A DNA stretch of 64,000 nt from Grimontia sedimenti (GTDB lineage: Bacteria; Pseudomonadota; Gammaproteobacteria; Enterobacterales; Vibrionaceae). Shown piece after piece: positions 18,145 to 27,146 of this stretch. The stretch is taken from the NCBI RefSeq assembly GCF_011045095.1, contig NZ_JAALDL010000010.1, forward strand, positions 62,001-126,000. The letters are read 5' to 3'. How positions within the stretch are numbered: the stretch's first letter is position 1; the number at the start of each line of letters is the position of its first letter. The position numbers were made by a program, and so were the translations under genes. The notes beneath the pieces are model-generated. The model did no database searches. It saw nothing but the letters and a program-made list of their open reading frames with translations, and was not told the DNA's origin.

Positions 18145-19452
18145 TTACTGCGCGTGAGGTCGAAACACGATTTTCTCGTCTTCTTCCGCCGCTTTCATGT
18201 CGTTGAAGCGTTTCTCATCCAACGCGTCTTCGCTTTTCGCAACAATACAGGTTACCGCACAGTCACCAGTAATGTTCACCGCGGTACGAATCATGTCCAG
18301 CAGACGGTCAACACCCATGATCAGTGCAATACCTTCCAGCGGCAAACCTACCTGATTCAATACCATCGCCAGCATCACCAGACCCACGCCCGGCACACCC
18401 GCGGTACCGATAGACGCCAGTGTTGCCGTCAGGATAACCGTCATGTAGTCCATCATGGTCAGGTCAACATTGAAAGCCTGCGCGATAAATACCGTCGCTA
18501 CACCCTGCATCATCGCTGTGCCGTCCATGTTAATGGTCGCACCCAGCGGGATGGTGAAAGACGCAATCTTGTTGTCAGCACCCATGCGGCGAGTGGTGGT
18601 TTCCATCGACACGGGAATGGTCGCATTCGACGACGCCGTCGAGAACGCGAACATGATGGCATCTTCCATCTTCTTGAGGAATGTTACCGGACTCAGGCCG
18701 CTGAATACCTTAAGCAGTGTGGTGTAAGTCACCAGCGCATGCAGCACTAGACCACCCGCCAACACGAAGAAGTATTCTGCCAGACTGACAATGGCGGACA
18801 GACCCAGCGAGGTAAACAACTTCGCCATCAGACAGAACACACCAAACGGTGCCAGATTCATCAACAACGCAACCAGCTTAAGAATCACTTCGTTCAGATC
18901 ACGGAAGAAGGCCGCCACGCGCTCACCCGGTTTGCCAGACGCACTGATAGCAATACCGAACAGCAGCGCAAAAATGATGATTTGCAGCGTGTTGCCTTCC
19001 GCCATTGAGCTGATTGGGTTCGTTGGGAACATGCCCACAATCACATCGCCCAGCGATGGCGCTTCAGAAGCTTGGAAAGACGATGCCGCAGAAAGGTCTG
19101 CACCTTTACCTGGGCCAAACAGTAGCGCGAGGCTCATTGCCAGGGTGATCGCCAGCGCCGTGGTACCCAGATAGAACATCAGGGTTTTGCCACCCAAACG
19201 ACCCAGCGTTGCGATATCTTTCAGTGCGCTGGTGCCACACACCAATGAAACGAATACCAAAGGAACCACCAGCATCTTCAAGCTGGCTACAAAAATTTGG
19301 CCACCAACGTCAAACAAGCCGTTGACGATATACTCGTTGACGAAACCTTCTTCGCCGAACAAAAACCGAATAGCAAAACCAGTCACAATACCCATCACCA
19401 TGCCCAGCAGGACACGGGTGGTCAAAGACATCTTGTTAGCTTCCGCATTCAT
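18145..19452 (-). CDS. Dicarboxylate/amino acid:cation symporter (DAACS/GltP family)
   Basis: The 435-residue inner-membrane symporter has the two hairpin signatures of the family: the serine-rich AFSTASSNATIPVSM and the cation/substrate site TINMDGTAMMQG, followed by DRLLDMIRTAVNITGD. Such carriers take up glutamate, aspartate or C4-dicarboxylates with Na+ or H+. The ATG at 19452 is chosen because AAGGAG lies about 10 bases upstream and the protein then starts MNAEANKMSLTTRVLLGM; the frame continues to 19485. The C-terminus is acidic and cytoplasmic. It is a single-gene unit with its own terminator. Confidence 0.92.
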   Translation of the reverse strand: MNAEANKMSLTTRVLLGMVMGIVTGFAIRFLFGEEGFVNEYIVNGLFDVGGQIFVASLKMLVVPLVFVSLVCGTSALKDIATLGRLGGKTLMFYLGTTALAITLAMSLALLFGPGKGADLSAASSFQASEAPSLGDVIVGMFPTNPISSMAEGNTLQIIIFALLFGIAISASGKPGERVAAFFRDLNEVILKLVALLMNLAPFGVFCLMAKLFTSLGLSAIVSLAEYFFVLAGGLVLHALVTYTTLLKVFSGLSPVTFLKKMEDAIMFAFSTASSNATIPVSMETTTRRMGADNKIASFTIPLGATINMDGTAMMQGVATVFIAQAFNVDLTMMDYMTVILTATLASIGTAGVPGVGLVMLAMVLNQVGLPLEGIALIMGVDRLLDMIRTAVNITGDCAVTCIVAKSEDALDEKRFNDMKAAEEDEKIVFRPHAQ

Positions 19453-19842
19453 GATTGAAAACTCCTTTTCAAAACTCAACGCCAAGGAGATTAAACTGGT
19501 GATTTATATTGACCAGAAGAATACGAACTGCCCTCGGGCAAAGCATCGTTTCAACAGAACTCAATGAACCGAATTTTAATCTGATTGGTTAACTTGCTCT
19601 TCACAATCAAGCGCGATGAGATTAGCAGCGGAATCCCAACTAAATACATTCCCTTTTTACAACATCGAGTCACTTTTATGCGACAAATCACACATCCAGA
19701 ACGGAATTTTAAATCTAACAAACATCTGATTAACAAAATAAAAAACCATTAGATGTCTTTTTGACCAACAGAAAATACCTGACCTGTTCGAAAAACCATC
19801 AGTGCTATTAACAACAGTCAGGCGCATACCCAACCTGAGGGG
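19453..19842. other. Intergenic region upstream of the symporter gene
   Basis: Nearly 390 bp of AT-rich sequence between the symporter start and the end of the permease gene, both on the minus strand. I see no gene, repeat or clear operator in it; it presumably holds the symporter promoter and long leader. Confidence 0.5.
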
Positions 19843-21033
19843 TCAGCTTTCTACCAGCCAGAAGAAACTGTAAGCAGCGATCAATGCTGGCAAGGTTGAA
19901 TAAAGGGTGGCAACAATGGCAGCCTTTGGTGCCAGCGCAATCGCAGGAAAAAGCGCATCACCATCATTGGAAATAGCATTGCCAATTTGGGCAGAAATTG
20001 GCACAGCACCGCTGATGTACAAACTGGTAACTAGAATCTGAGGCCCGCAGCCGGGCAATATGCCCACAACGACCCCCATTAATGGCACCAAAGCACCCCA
20101 GCCAGTAAACAGTTCACTGAGATCCATCCCCAGCCAAAGTACGCAAAGCTCAAACACCAGAAACGCCGCAATCACCCAGACCATCACAAAGTTTGTGTCC
20201 TGAGCGACCCGCTCGAAAAGGTGCGATCCACTGTCTTTGGGATCTTCTCCCACCAAAGACTCATAATTTTCCGCTTCTCGCGCCAGCGCCCAGAAAGTCA
20301 CCGTCGTTATCGCGAGAACCGCGCCAATTAGCTCGGAAGTGCCAACAGGAAGACGAAGCAGCCCATCGGTATCAAACTGCATTGAGCCAAGCAGTGCCAT
20401 CACCAGCGATGGAAGCAATACCCATTGCCAAAAACGTCCCTGCACACCGATAACAGTTTGGCTGTCGGCTTGATTGGAACATGCGTTAGGTTTTGCCGGG
20501 GAGTGTTTGGGTCGCATAAAGTCATCACGATGCAGCGCATCGACAATCTGTCCGGAAACCACACCGACGGCAAAACCTAACCCAATCATAAAGATGCCAT
20601 CCGAAGGCTTAGTGGCTAGCAACAAGAACGCAGCATCGCCCATCGTTGCTGTAAGCACGGCAACCACACTGCCAAAGCTAAGGTTGCCACGTACAAACTG
20701 GGTGATAACAACAATAGCACCACCACATCCCGGTAAAGCGCCCAATACCGCTGAAAACACCACCTGCAGATTTTTCTTTTTTGCTAAACGCGATACCCAA
20801 GCGCCATGACGTTCGAACTTGTTCGTCAAATAGTGAAAAAGCGCCAGTGTCGCAGCCACATAAGCAGCCACTTGCCAGAAAGCATCAGACAGCACTGCAA
20901 GTGTCACCGCACGCGTTGGTTCAGCGAAAATCAGCGCAAGTAACAACACTGGTACTAAAAGACGACGTTTTTTCATCGCCCATAAATGCCGTTTTGAAAC
21001 CTGTGCGAAGAGTCGGGAAAGTAATCCTGTCAT
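19843..21033 (-). CDS. Putative 10-TM metal permease of the ArsP_2 type, under a Fur box
   Basis: This 396-residue inner-membrane protein has an internal duplication: GALPGCGGAIVV in the first half and GILPGCGPQILV in the second, the conserved PGCG motifs of the ArsP_2/'putative manganese transporter' group. Substrate and direction are unproven; heavy-metal or manganese export is the usual guess. The ATG at 21033 follows the Fur-box-like sequence at 21046-21064 by 12 bases, and no good Shine-Dalgarno is visible. The frame stays open upstream to 21114 but would then run across the Fur box and part of a repeat, so that start is rejected. Confidence 0.75.
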   Translation of the reverse strand: MTGLLSRLFAQVSKRHLWAMKKRRLLVPVLLLALIFAEPTRAVTLAVLSDAFWQVAAYVAATLALFHYLTNKFERHGAWVSRLAKKKNLQVVFSAVLGALPGCGGAIVVITQFVRGNLSFGSVVAVLTATMGDAAFLLLATKPSDGIFMIGLGFAVGVVSGQIVDALHRDDFMRPKHSPAKPNACSNQADSQTVIGVQGRFWQWVLLPSLVMALLGSMQFDTDGLLRLPVGTSELIGAVLAITTVTFWALAREAENYESLVGEDPKDSGSHLFERVAQDTNFVMVWVIAAFLVFELCVLWLGMDLSELFTGWGALVPLMGVVVGILPGCGPQILVTSLYISGAVPISAQIGNAISNDGDALFPAIALAPKAAIVATLYSTLPALIAAYSFFWLVES

Positions 21034-21045
21034 CGTTTTACTTTT

Positions 21046-21064
21046 GATAATGAGAATTATTATC
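21046..21064 (-). promoter_or_regulatory. Fur box upstream of the permease gene
   Basis: GATAATGAGAATTATTATC matches the 19-bp Fur consensus GATAATGATAATCATTATC at 17 of 19 positions. Its position 13 bp before the start codon of the permease gene would let Fur block transcription or elongation. Confidence 0.75.
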
Positions 21065-21107
21065 AATAATAGATCGTAGGTGACGAATTGCAACAGGAAG
21101 TTTGATA

Positions 21108-21187
21108 ATACCAATCACAGTAGATAGGTGATCAGAGATAGCGCAGGAAAAATGCTAGGTTGAGCAGATATTTACTACGATTGGTAT
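21108..21187 (+). repeat. Intergenic repeat family 1, internally deleted copy (80 bp)
   Basis: It starts ATACCAATCACAGTAG and ends TTTACTACGATTGGTAT, the same ends as the 162-bp copy at 8923-9084. The central ~82 bp are missing; the junction is at a GCT that occurs at both borders of the missing part in the long copy. Same orientation as that copy. Confidence 0.85.
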
Positions 21188-21216
21188 AAGCATGAAGTAC
21201 GGGTGAGAGATAAGAG

Positions 21217-21240
21217 AAAACCGCCCCGAAAGGCGGTTTT
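21217..21240 (-). terminator. Terminator of the chemoreceptor gene
   Basis: AAAACCGCC and GGCGGTTTT form a 9-bp stem around a 6-base loop just downstream of the chemoreceptor gene on the minus strand. Confidence 0.85.
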
Positions 21241-21262
21241 GGTTGAAGCTTACATCTGGCAA

Positions 21263-22888
21263 TTAAACGCGGAAGAAAGCAAGCTCCTGCTTCTGGCTTT
21301 CAGCCAGCTGAGAAAGCTCCTGACTTGCCGACGCGCTTTGGCTGATACCCGTAACATTTTGGGTAATGATGCCAGACATATTAGTGATGTTACGGTTGAT
21401 GTCCTGCGTCACTGCCGATTGCTGTTCAGCGGCGGTCGCCACCAGCGTATTCATGTCAGTGATTTGTGCGACAGACTGGGTGATGCCGTTCAGGGCATCA
21501 TTCGCCTGTTGGCTCAGCTCCTGAGTACGCGCAAGCACGTCCATACACATTCCCATGCTGTCACCCGCCTGAGAAGCCTGAAGCTGCAAGCCTTCGATGA
21601 TTTGCTGGATCTCTTTGGTCGACTCTTCAGTACGCGCTGCCAGCATACGCACTTCATCCGCGACCACTGCAAAACCACGACCAGAATGGCCTGCACGCGC
21701 CGCTTCAATTGCCGCATTCAGTGCCAGCAAATTAGTTTGCTCCGAAATGCCGCGGATCACTTCCACAACATGACTGATGCGCTCAGATTGCTCACGCAGA
21801 GTGCTCACCACACTTGCGGTGTTTTCAATCGACTCCGCCATTTGCACTGCGGCCTGTGTACTTTGCTCGAACACTGCCAGACCTTGTGCTGCCAGTTCAT
21901 CAGTTTGACGAGCCGCATGGTCAGCATTCACCGCGTTGTCAGACACGTTATCTGCAGTACTTGAAAGCTCGGTCACTGCAGAAGCAACCTGTTCGATTTC
22001 TGCCTGCTCTTGCTGTGCGTTCACTGCAGACTGGTTCATGACCGCTGCAAGTTCAGTGGAAGCCGCTGCCACTTCATCGCTGATACTGAACAGTGTGGTC
22101 ACGGTATGACGCAGTTGGCTGATGGTCTGGTTGGTGTCACGACCTAAACGCGCCAGTTCGTTTTCACCGGACTCATCCGCCTGTACGTTCAGATCACCGG
22201 TCGCCAGACGACGCATGACGTCCTGAAGCGCTTCCAATGGTTTCACGATCACACCCGAAAGCCACCAGCCAAACAACATCGCAATCGTCAATGCACTGCC
22301 CATCACCAGGCCGGTTGTCACCATCATCTGATCTGCATCGTCGTCAGATTTTTTCAGGTCTTGTTCAACCAAAGGATTGATAAAGGCAGACAGCGCGCTG
22401 ATGTCTTTCATCATTTCCGCGCCCATTTCACGATATTCGTTCACCATAGCGTTATAGCGCGGCGTGGCGATTTGTTGCTTGAAGTAAGCTTCAATCGTTG
22501 GTTGTGCGTGGGCGTTGGTATAGCGAACGTAGTCGCTCACGCTGTTCTCGATATCAAGTGCCATATCACGTAGCACTGGCGTTTTTGCCAGTTCACGGGA
22601 AATGGTCAACGCTTCGTTACCCAACTTGGCAACGTTGTCAGCCATTTGCTTGGTGCGTTGCGAATCGTAAATACCGTAAATGGCTTCCACACGCATTGCC
22701 CAGGCAATGTCTGCCAGTTTAGACACGCGATCTTTGTCATTCGCTGCCTGTCGTGCTGTATTACTGACCGAATAAACCGCTGATTCAACTTCACTCTTGG
22801 CAAAGACCATCACTGCGAAAGTGCTTATCACCAAAAGAAAGATAGGGATCAGAATTTGATATCGGATAGAGATATTTTTGAGTGACAT
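21263..22888 (-). CDS. Methyl-accepting chemotaxis protein
   Basis: The 541-residue chemoreceptor has a first membrane helix (about residues 10-28), a periplasmic helical sensor domain of about 160 residues, a second helix ([20 protein letters not shown]), a HAMP domain, and a long cytoplasmic coiled coil with the highly conserved tip [20 protein letters not shown] that binds CheA and CheW. The C-terminus ends in LAFFRV without a CheR/CheB pentapeptide. The ligand is unknown; the four-helix-bundle-like sensor suggests a small solute. It is transcribed alone. Confidence 0.93.
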   Translation of the reverse strand: MSLKNISIRYQILIPIFLLVISTFAVMVFAKSEVESAVYSVSNTARQAANDKDRVSKLADIAWAMRVEAIYGIYDSQRTKQMADNVAKLGNEALTISRELAKTPVLRDMALDIENSVSDYVRYTNAHAQPTIEAYFKQQIATPRYNAMVNEYREMGAEMMKDISALSAFINPLVEQDLKKSDDDADQMMVTTGLVMGSALTIAMLFGWWLSGVIVKPLEALQDVMRRLATGDLNVQADESGENELARLGRDTNQTISQLRHTVTTLFSISDEVAAASTELAAVMNQSAVNAQQEQAEIEQVASAVTELSSTADNVSDNAVNADHAARQTDELAAQGLAVFEQSTQAAVQMAESIENTASVVSTLREQSERISHVVEVIRGISEQTNLLALNAAIEAARAGHSGRGFAVVADEVRMLAARTEESTKEIQQIIEGLQLQASQAGDSMGMCMDVLARTQELSQQANDALNGITQSVAQITDMNTLVATAAEQQSAVTQDINRNITNMSGIITQNVTGISQSASASQELSQLAESQKQELAFFRV

Positions 22889-23132
22889 TTATCGCTTAAA
22901 CCTGAGTCGTATTGCTGAAATTGCGCGCATTATGAGACTTAGATCAACATTTGCCAACCGTGAATTTTCTTTTAGAAACATTTATTTTGGCAATCAGTTT
23001 GAACGCCAAATTCCCGTCGGGAGTGTCAAAAAACTGCGTGTGTGAAATGGTTTTAGACGTTAGTAGAGATGAGAGAGGGACGGACGCTCAGAGTAGAAAA
23101 AGTCTGGATTACTATACGAGTGAAATAAAGGC

Positions 23133-23160
23133 AGACCGGAGGCTAAATATCACCTCCAGT
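23133..23160 (-). terminator. Possible weak terminator of hdfR
   Basis: GACCGGAGG and CCTCCAGTC pair around a 10-base loop just past the end of hdfR; on the minus strand the hairpin is followed by TGCCTTTATTT, a poor T tract. Confidence 0.4.
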
Positions 23161-23173
23161 CACTTGGATATCG

Positions 23174-24022
23174 TTAAGCGTCGTTTTCTAAGTTGGAGAC
23201 CAAGGCTTCGATATCTTCATGCTTGTCACTGGTGGAAAGCCAAACCAGATACAATTCATTCGCCATCGCAGGGCTGTCTTTCACCACATGCAATGCTCCG
23301 GCTTCAATCCAAGGCTGTGCGACAGTAGACGGCAAGAATCCAACGCCGCCACGGTTAAGCAGGAATTTCAACGCTGGCTGGCATGCATGGCTGTGCAGCA
23401 CAGGAGTGCGCTGTAACGATGCAATACGGCCATGTTCAAGGCCAAAACGGGTTCCCCAGTCCAGATACACCATCGGCAGTTCACTCACTGACTCCAAATC
23501 CTGATCCGGTTCACTGCATACCAGCAGAAGTTCAAATGCTGTAATACGTTGCTGCTGCAGATCTGCCAGTTTTGGTGGTTCACTGGTCAGCACCACATCG
23601 ACCTGCTTCTCAAGCAGCGCATTCGAGATTTGCTGACGGCTCAAAGATTCCGTGCGAAGTGCCCAATCCGGTTGATTGGCTTCAACTTGCTCCAACCAGT
23701 CACTGCAGCTGTCCATTTCCCAGATCAGTGACGTCGCCCCGACCGTGAGTTGCTGCTGGTAGCTGTCAGTTAGCGCCACATCCTGACGTGCGCGGCCCCA
23801 GGTCTGCAAAATGCTTTCTGCATAGGGGACAAAACGCTCTCCCGCAGCGGTTAAGCGCAAATCACCGCGCTTACGGGTAAACACCGGCGTACCGAGTTTT
23901 ATTTCCAATTGGCGGATACGGAAGCTGACGGCCGACTGTGTTAAATACAGGTTGGTTGCCGCTTTACCAAAATGTCGGGTTTTGTTCACTTCCAGGAACG
24001 TGCGTAGTAGATCAGTATCCAT
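23174..24022 (-). CDS. hdfR: LysR-family regulator HdfR
   Basis: The 282-residue protein has the N-terminal winged helix MDTDLLRTFLEVNKTRHFGK with KAATNLYLTQSAVSFRIRQLE, nearly the same as HdfR, which represses the flagellar master operon flhDC in E. coli and activates gltBD; vibrios lack flhDC, so the targets here are unknown. The C-terminal effector-binding domain is present. The start at 24022 is chosen by homology over 24031. In E. coli hdfR is next to maoP, which is absent here. Confidence 0.88.
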   Translation of the reverse strand: MDTDLLRTFLEVNKTRHFGKAATNLYLTQSAVSFRIRQLEIKLGTPVFTRKRGDLRLTAAGERFVPYAESILQTWGRARQDVALTDSYQQQLTVGATSLIWEMDSCSDWLEQVEANQPDWALRTESLSRQQISNALLEKQVDVVLTSEPPKLADLQQQRITAFELLLVCSEPDQDLESVSELPMVYLDWGTRFGLEHGRIASLQRTPVLHSHACQPALKFLLNRGGVGFLPSTVAQPWIEAGALHVVKDSPAMANELYLVWLSTSDKHEDIEALVSNLENDA

Positions 24023-24155
24023 AATCAGCAATAAATCAAAATAGTTTCGTCAGCTTGCGTTATCACGGAAAAGCCCTACCGGGTCAAGGGTAAAGCGCAC
24101 AATTCAGCGCGATTGCGGATCAATTGAACGCGTACGTCAAAGTAAGGAGGAATAA

Positions 24156-24479
24156 TTAGACTTTGCGGCTGGATATCGGCTTGGGAAGGGAAAAGCAAAG
24201 CGCATACACCGCCAACCCTAAACACCATGCACCAATAAACGCTCCCCAGTTATCCACCAAATGTCCAATCAAAGCGGATGCAAGCAACAGGAATATCACC
24301 ACCAGCAACACATTAATGCAAGTTGCGAGATAACGATTCGCCTTAAAGCTTTTTCCCCAAAACACAAACACACACAGATTCACCGCTGCAACTTGTCGAC
24401 GGTAATACCTGTCGAGGTACATGGCTAGCCAGAATCCCCACAGTGTGCCCACTGCTATATCGAGCCAGGTCTCAAACAT
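24156..24479 (-). CDS. Small membrane protein, 107 aa
   Basis: The ATG at 24479, 4 bases after GGAGG, starts a 107-residue protein with three or four predicted membrane segments (DIAVGTLWGFWLAMYL, CINVLLVVIFLLLASALIG, AFIGAWCLGLAVYALCFSL) and basic loops (DRYYRRQ). I do not recognise the family. The open frame extends upstream to 24611, but that part lacks membrane character and has no ribosome-binding site. It is located between hdfR and a divergent aminotransferase gene. Confidence 0.55.
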   Translation of the reverse strand: MFETWLDIAVGTLWGFWLAMYLDRYYRRQVAAVNLCVFVFWGKSFKANRYLATCINVLLVVIFLLLASALIGHLVDNWGAFIGAWCLGLAVYALCFSLPKPISSRKV

Positions 24480-24826
24480 CGAGCCTCCGAACCATAAAAC
24501 GGTGTCCACCCTGCCCCATCTAAATGGTTGTCTCAGGTGGTTCGACTTACTCAGTGTAAGCCTTACGCAATCAGTTACATGTACCACTATGGAGACAAAT
24601 AGGTGTCGCATTGCTTACCACATACCATCCCAAACTTGGTATCAACATCTGACTGCTTTTTGTCGATGCGACGCACGCCGCCAAGTAGTGCAGAAATGCG
24701 ACGGAATATCCCGTTATCCAAATGGAAATCCCTGTGTCACTGTGCGACCATGCCTTTCTGCTTGAAAAACAAGCAGCACCTCCGACTGGAAGTCGCCCAA
24801 GCACAGAATCAATACAGGAGTTATAC
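24480..24826. other. Divergent intergenic region
   Basis: About 350 bp between the small membrane protein gene (-) and the aminotransferase gene (+). The aminotransferase frame is open back to 24722, but that extension has no ribosome-binding site. Promoters for both genes must be here; I cannot point to specific boxes with confidence. Confidence 0.5.
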
Positions 24827-26032
24827 GTGCGCATATCTGCCCCCATCGTCGAATCACTGGATACCATCCTTCCCGAAGAACCTTTGTTGATGATGGGCGC
24901 TGGCCCTGTGCCAATTCCTGCCAAAGTCGCCGCCGCCAACGGTATTGTGATTAACCACCTCGGTGAGACCATGTCACGTATCATTGAGCAGGTGAAATCC
25001 ATGTCCCGCTACGTTTTCCAGACCGAGTCTTCACACATTCTCGGTGTGGCAGGCCCAGGGTCTGCGGCGATGGAAATGGCGGTAGCAAACCTGGTTGCAC
25101 CGGGCGACAGAGTGCTGTCTGTGAGTAATGGCTTTTTCAGTGGCCGCTTGGCGGAAATGTCTGAACGTGTGGGCGGAGAAGTCACCCGCTACACCATTGC
25201 TGAAGGACAAGCTGCAAGCCCTGAGGAGATTGCCAAAGCCATTGCGGAAGTACAGCCCAAAGTGCTCACTATCGTGCAGGGAGAAACTTCCAACACGGTT
25301 TGCAACGGTGCGTTGCCAGAAATCTGTAGTGCCGCCAAATCTGCGGGATGCCTGGTGATTGTCGATGCCGTCTGTACCCTCAGCACCATGCCACTCAACA
25401 TGGATGAATGGGGCGTGGATGCCGTGATCACTGGTGGCCAGAAGGGGTTGAGCTGTATTCCCGGTGTTTCTCTGGTCGCTTTTTCTGAGCAGGCATGGGA
25501 CAAAATCACCACCCGCGAAGACACACTGCGACACTGGTGTCTGGATGCGAAACTGGCAGACAAATTCTGGTACCAAAGCTCATATCACTATACCGCGCCC
25601 GTTTCCGGCATTATGGCCATTCATGAAGCGCTGCGACTGATTTGCGATGAAACCCTTGAAAAGCGCTTTGACCGTCACCTGAAATGCTCCCTTGCCCTTC
25701 AAGCTGGTATTCAAGGTCTCGGGCTTTCGCTTTATGCCGACAAAGCCTCACGACTGAATTCCGTCGTAGGCATCAATGTGCCGGACGGGTTGAATCAGAA
25801 AGAGATTCTGGCGGCGATTTCACGAGATTTTAAAGTGGAGATTTCAGGTTCATTTGGTTTGAATATCGTTCGAATCGGACAGATGGGCGAGCAATGCCGC
25901 GTGCATAATATCTTCCGTACTATCCACGCTTTAGGGTCGACCATCCAAAGACTCGGTGGCGAAGCGAACTTACCGTTAGGTGTAGCGATGTTGGAAAAAA
26001 CGTTGCAGGAGTACCAGCCACAGTTTGGCTGA
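24827..26032 (+). CDS. Class V aminotransferase, alanine/serine-glyoxylate type
   Basis: The 401-residue PLP enzyme belongs to the alanine-glyoxylate/serine-glyoxylate aminotransferase family. The lysine that binds PLP is in ITGGQKGLSCIPG, the phosphate site includes GVAGPGSAAMEM, and the aspartate facing the pyridine N is in VIVDAVCTLSTMP. The amino donor (alanine, serine, ureidoglycine or other) is not readable. The GTG at 24827 is chosen because CAGGAG lies 6 bases upstream. It is a single-gene unit. Confidence 0.85.
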   Translation: MRISAPIVESLDTILPEEPLLMMGAGPVPIPAKVAAANGIVINHLGETMSRIIEQVKSMSRYVFQTESSHILGVAGPGSAAMEMAVANLVAPGDRVLSVSNGFFSGRLAEMSERVGGEVTRYTIAEGQAASPEEIAKAIAEVQPKVLTIVQGETSNTVCNGALPEICSAAKSAGCLVIVDAVCTLSTMPLNMDEWGVDAVITGGQKGLSCIPGVSLVAFSEQAWDKITTREDTLRHWCLDAKLADKFWYQSSYHYTAPVSGIMAIHEALRLICDETLEKRFDRHLKCSLALQAGIQGLGLSLYADKASRLNSVVGINVPDGLNQKEILAAISRDFKVEISGSFGLNIVRIGQMGEQCRVHNIFRTIHALGSTIQRLGGEANLPLGVAMLEKTLQEYQPQFG

Positions 26033-26058
26033 CAGAAAACAAATCGGCAGGTTCAGGG

Positions 26059-27033
26059 TTAAGTGAAGCTGGGTTGGAACGGCTCGCCATCGATATGCAT
26101 TACGCCGTCTTCAAGGGTGATAACAAACTCATGATTCAGCGCGTACTCTCTGGAATCAGAGCCAAGATGTAAGTACTCGCTATCAAACTCATAGAAGTGG
26201 GTTAACGTTATCCGAACCAGATTGCGATTTCTCATATAGCGCAGCAAGTTACCGTAGGCACTTCGCAGCGCCGGTTTGTTTTCACTTTCACCAAGAAAAT
26301 AAATGCTGTAAGCGCGGGCCAGCATCAAGGCCAGCGTTTTAGCACCCTCACCATTCGGCATGCCAAGGCTCTCTGGCTCGACTTCTCTGTCATCCTTGAT
26401 CGCTAATACATTGCAATCAAATCCCCCCAGATACACCAGCAGGTCAGTATCAGAAGACATATGTTTTGACGCTTCATGACTCAGCGCAGATACCAGAGAT
26501 TGCGCCCCCTCCCAATAAGGTGAAGGTGAACTGCCGGTCGCCACGACTTTGCTTTCCACCTCAACATCAATACCTGTCCCGAACAGGAAATCATGAACAG
26601 AGAGGGTAATGTCTTCGTTTTTATTTGTCAGTAAGGTGACAAATTTAGGTTCGAGCAGGACTTTAGGGTGCGGTGTGTTTTCGAAAAAGTGATCCCCCAG
26701 TTTCACAGCCGCCGAAACTTTGCGCTGTTCCTTGCCAACCAGAAAGTGGAACGTGGTTTTTTTGGTCAGGAAATTGTAGCGAGGGCGTTTAAAGATATTA
26801 AAACGCACTTTCTCGCGGCTACAAAGCAGAAACAGATGGGGCTCTGCCAGCTTGTGGTCGAGATGATTCTTCAGGTTGGCGCGGTAATCGACCACGTATT
26901 GGCTAAGTTTGCGGATTTCTTGCGAAAAGCGTTCGTCTTGAAGTAGGTCGCACCACAAAATATCCGTGTCCGTCAGTTCGGAGTGACAACTGACCAGTGC
27001 CGGATTCTCGATAAGACGAAGTGTTGCGACCAA
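26059..27033 (-). CDS. Unknown 324-aa protein
   Basis: No family is recognised. The protein has no signal peptide or membrane segment, is rich in charged residues and phenylalanine, and contains repeated beta-strand-like blocks (KTTFHFLVGKEQRKVSAAV, HEFVITLEDGVMHIDGEPF). A cytoplasmic location is likely. It converges with the aminotransferase gene, with only 26 bp between them, and is followed upstream by the EAL gene on the same strand. Confidence 0.6.
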   Translation of the reverse strand: MVATLRLIENPALVSCHSELTDTDILWCDLLQDERFSQEIRKLSQYVVDYRANLKNHLDHKLAEPHLFLLCSREKVRFNIFKRPRYNFLTKKTTFHFLVGKEQRKVSAAVKLGDHFFENTPHPKVLLEPKFVTLLTNKNEDITLSVHDFLFGTGIDVEVESKVVATGSSPSPYWEGAQSLVSALSHEASKHMSSDTDLLVYLGGFDCNVLAIKDDREVEPESLGMPNGEGAKTLALMLARAYSIYFLGESENKPALRSAYGNLLRYMRNRNLVRITLTHFYEFDSEYLHLGSDSREYALNHEFVITLEDGVMHIDGEPFQPSFT

Positions 27034-27146
27034 ACCAGGATCCTTATGCTCATGTTTACGAAGCTTTTTTTAAGCGTAGTGGATCTCACGGTCGTCGCAC
27101 ATCAAATTTGCCGGATTGAGAGCAATGCCACTTGGTTCTGTTAACC

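Noticed and set aside
17989-18750. + strand ORF of 253 codons
   Set aside because: It is antisense to the photolyase start and the symporter gene, and runs through the symporter terminator.
21203-21964. Long + strand ORF of 253 codons
   Set aside because: It is antisense to the conserved chemoreceptor gene and has the His/Arg/Gln-rich look of a shadow frame.
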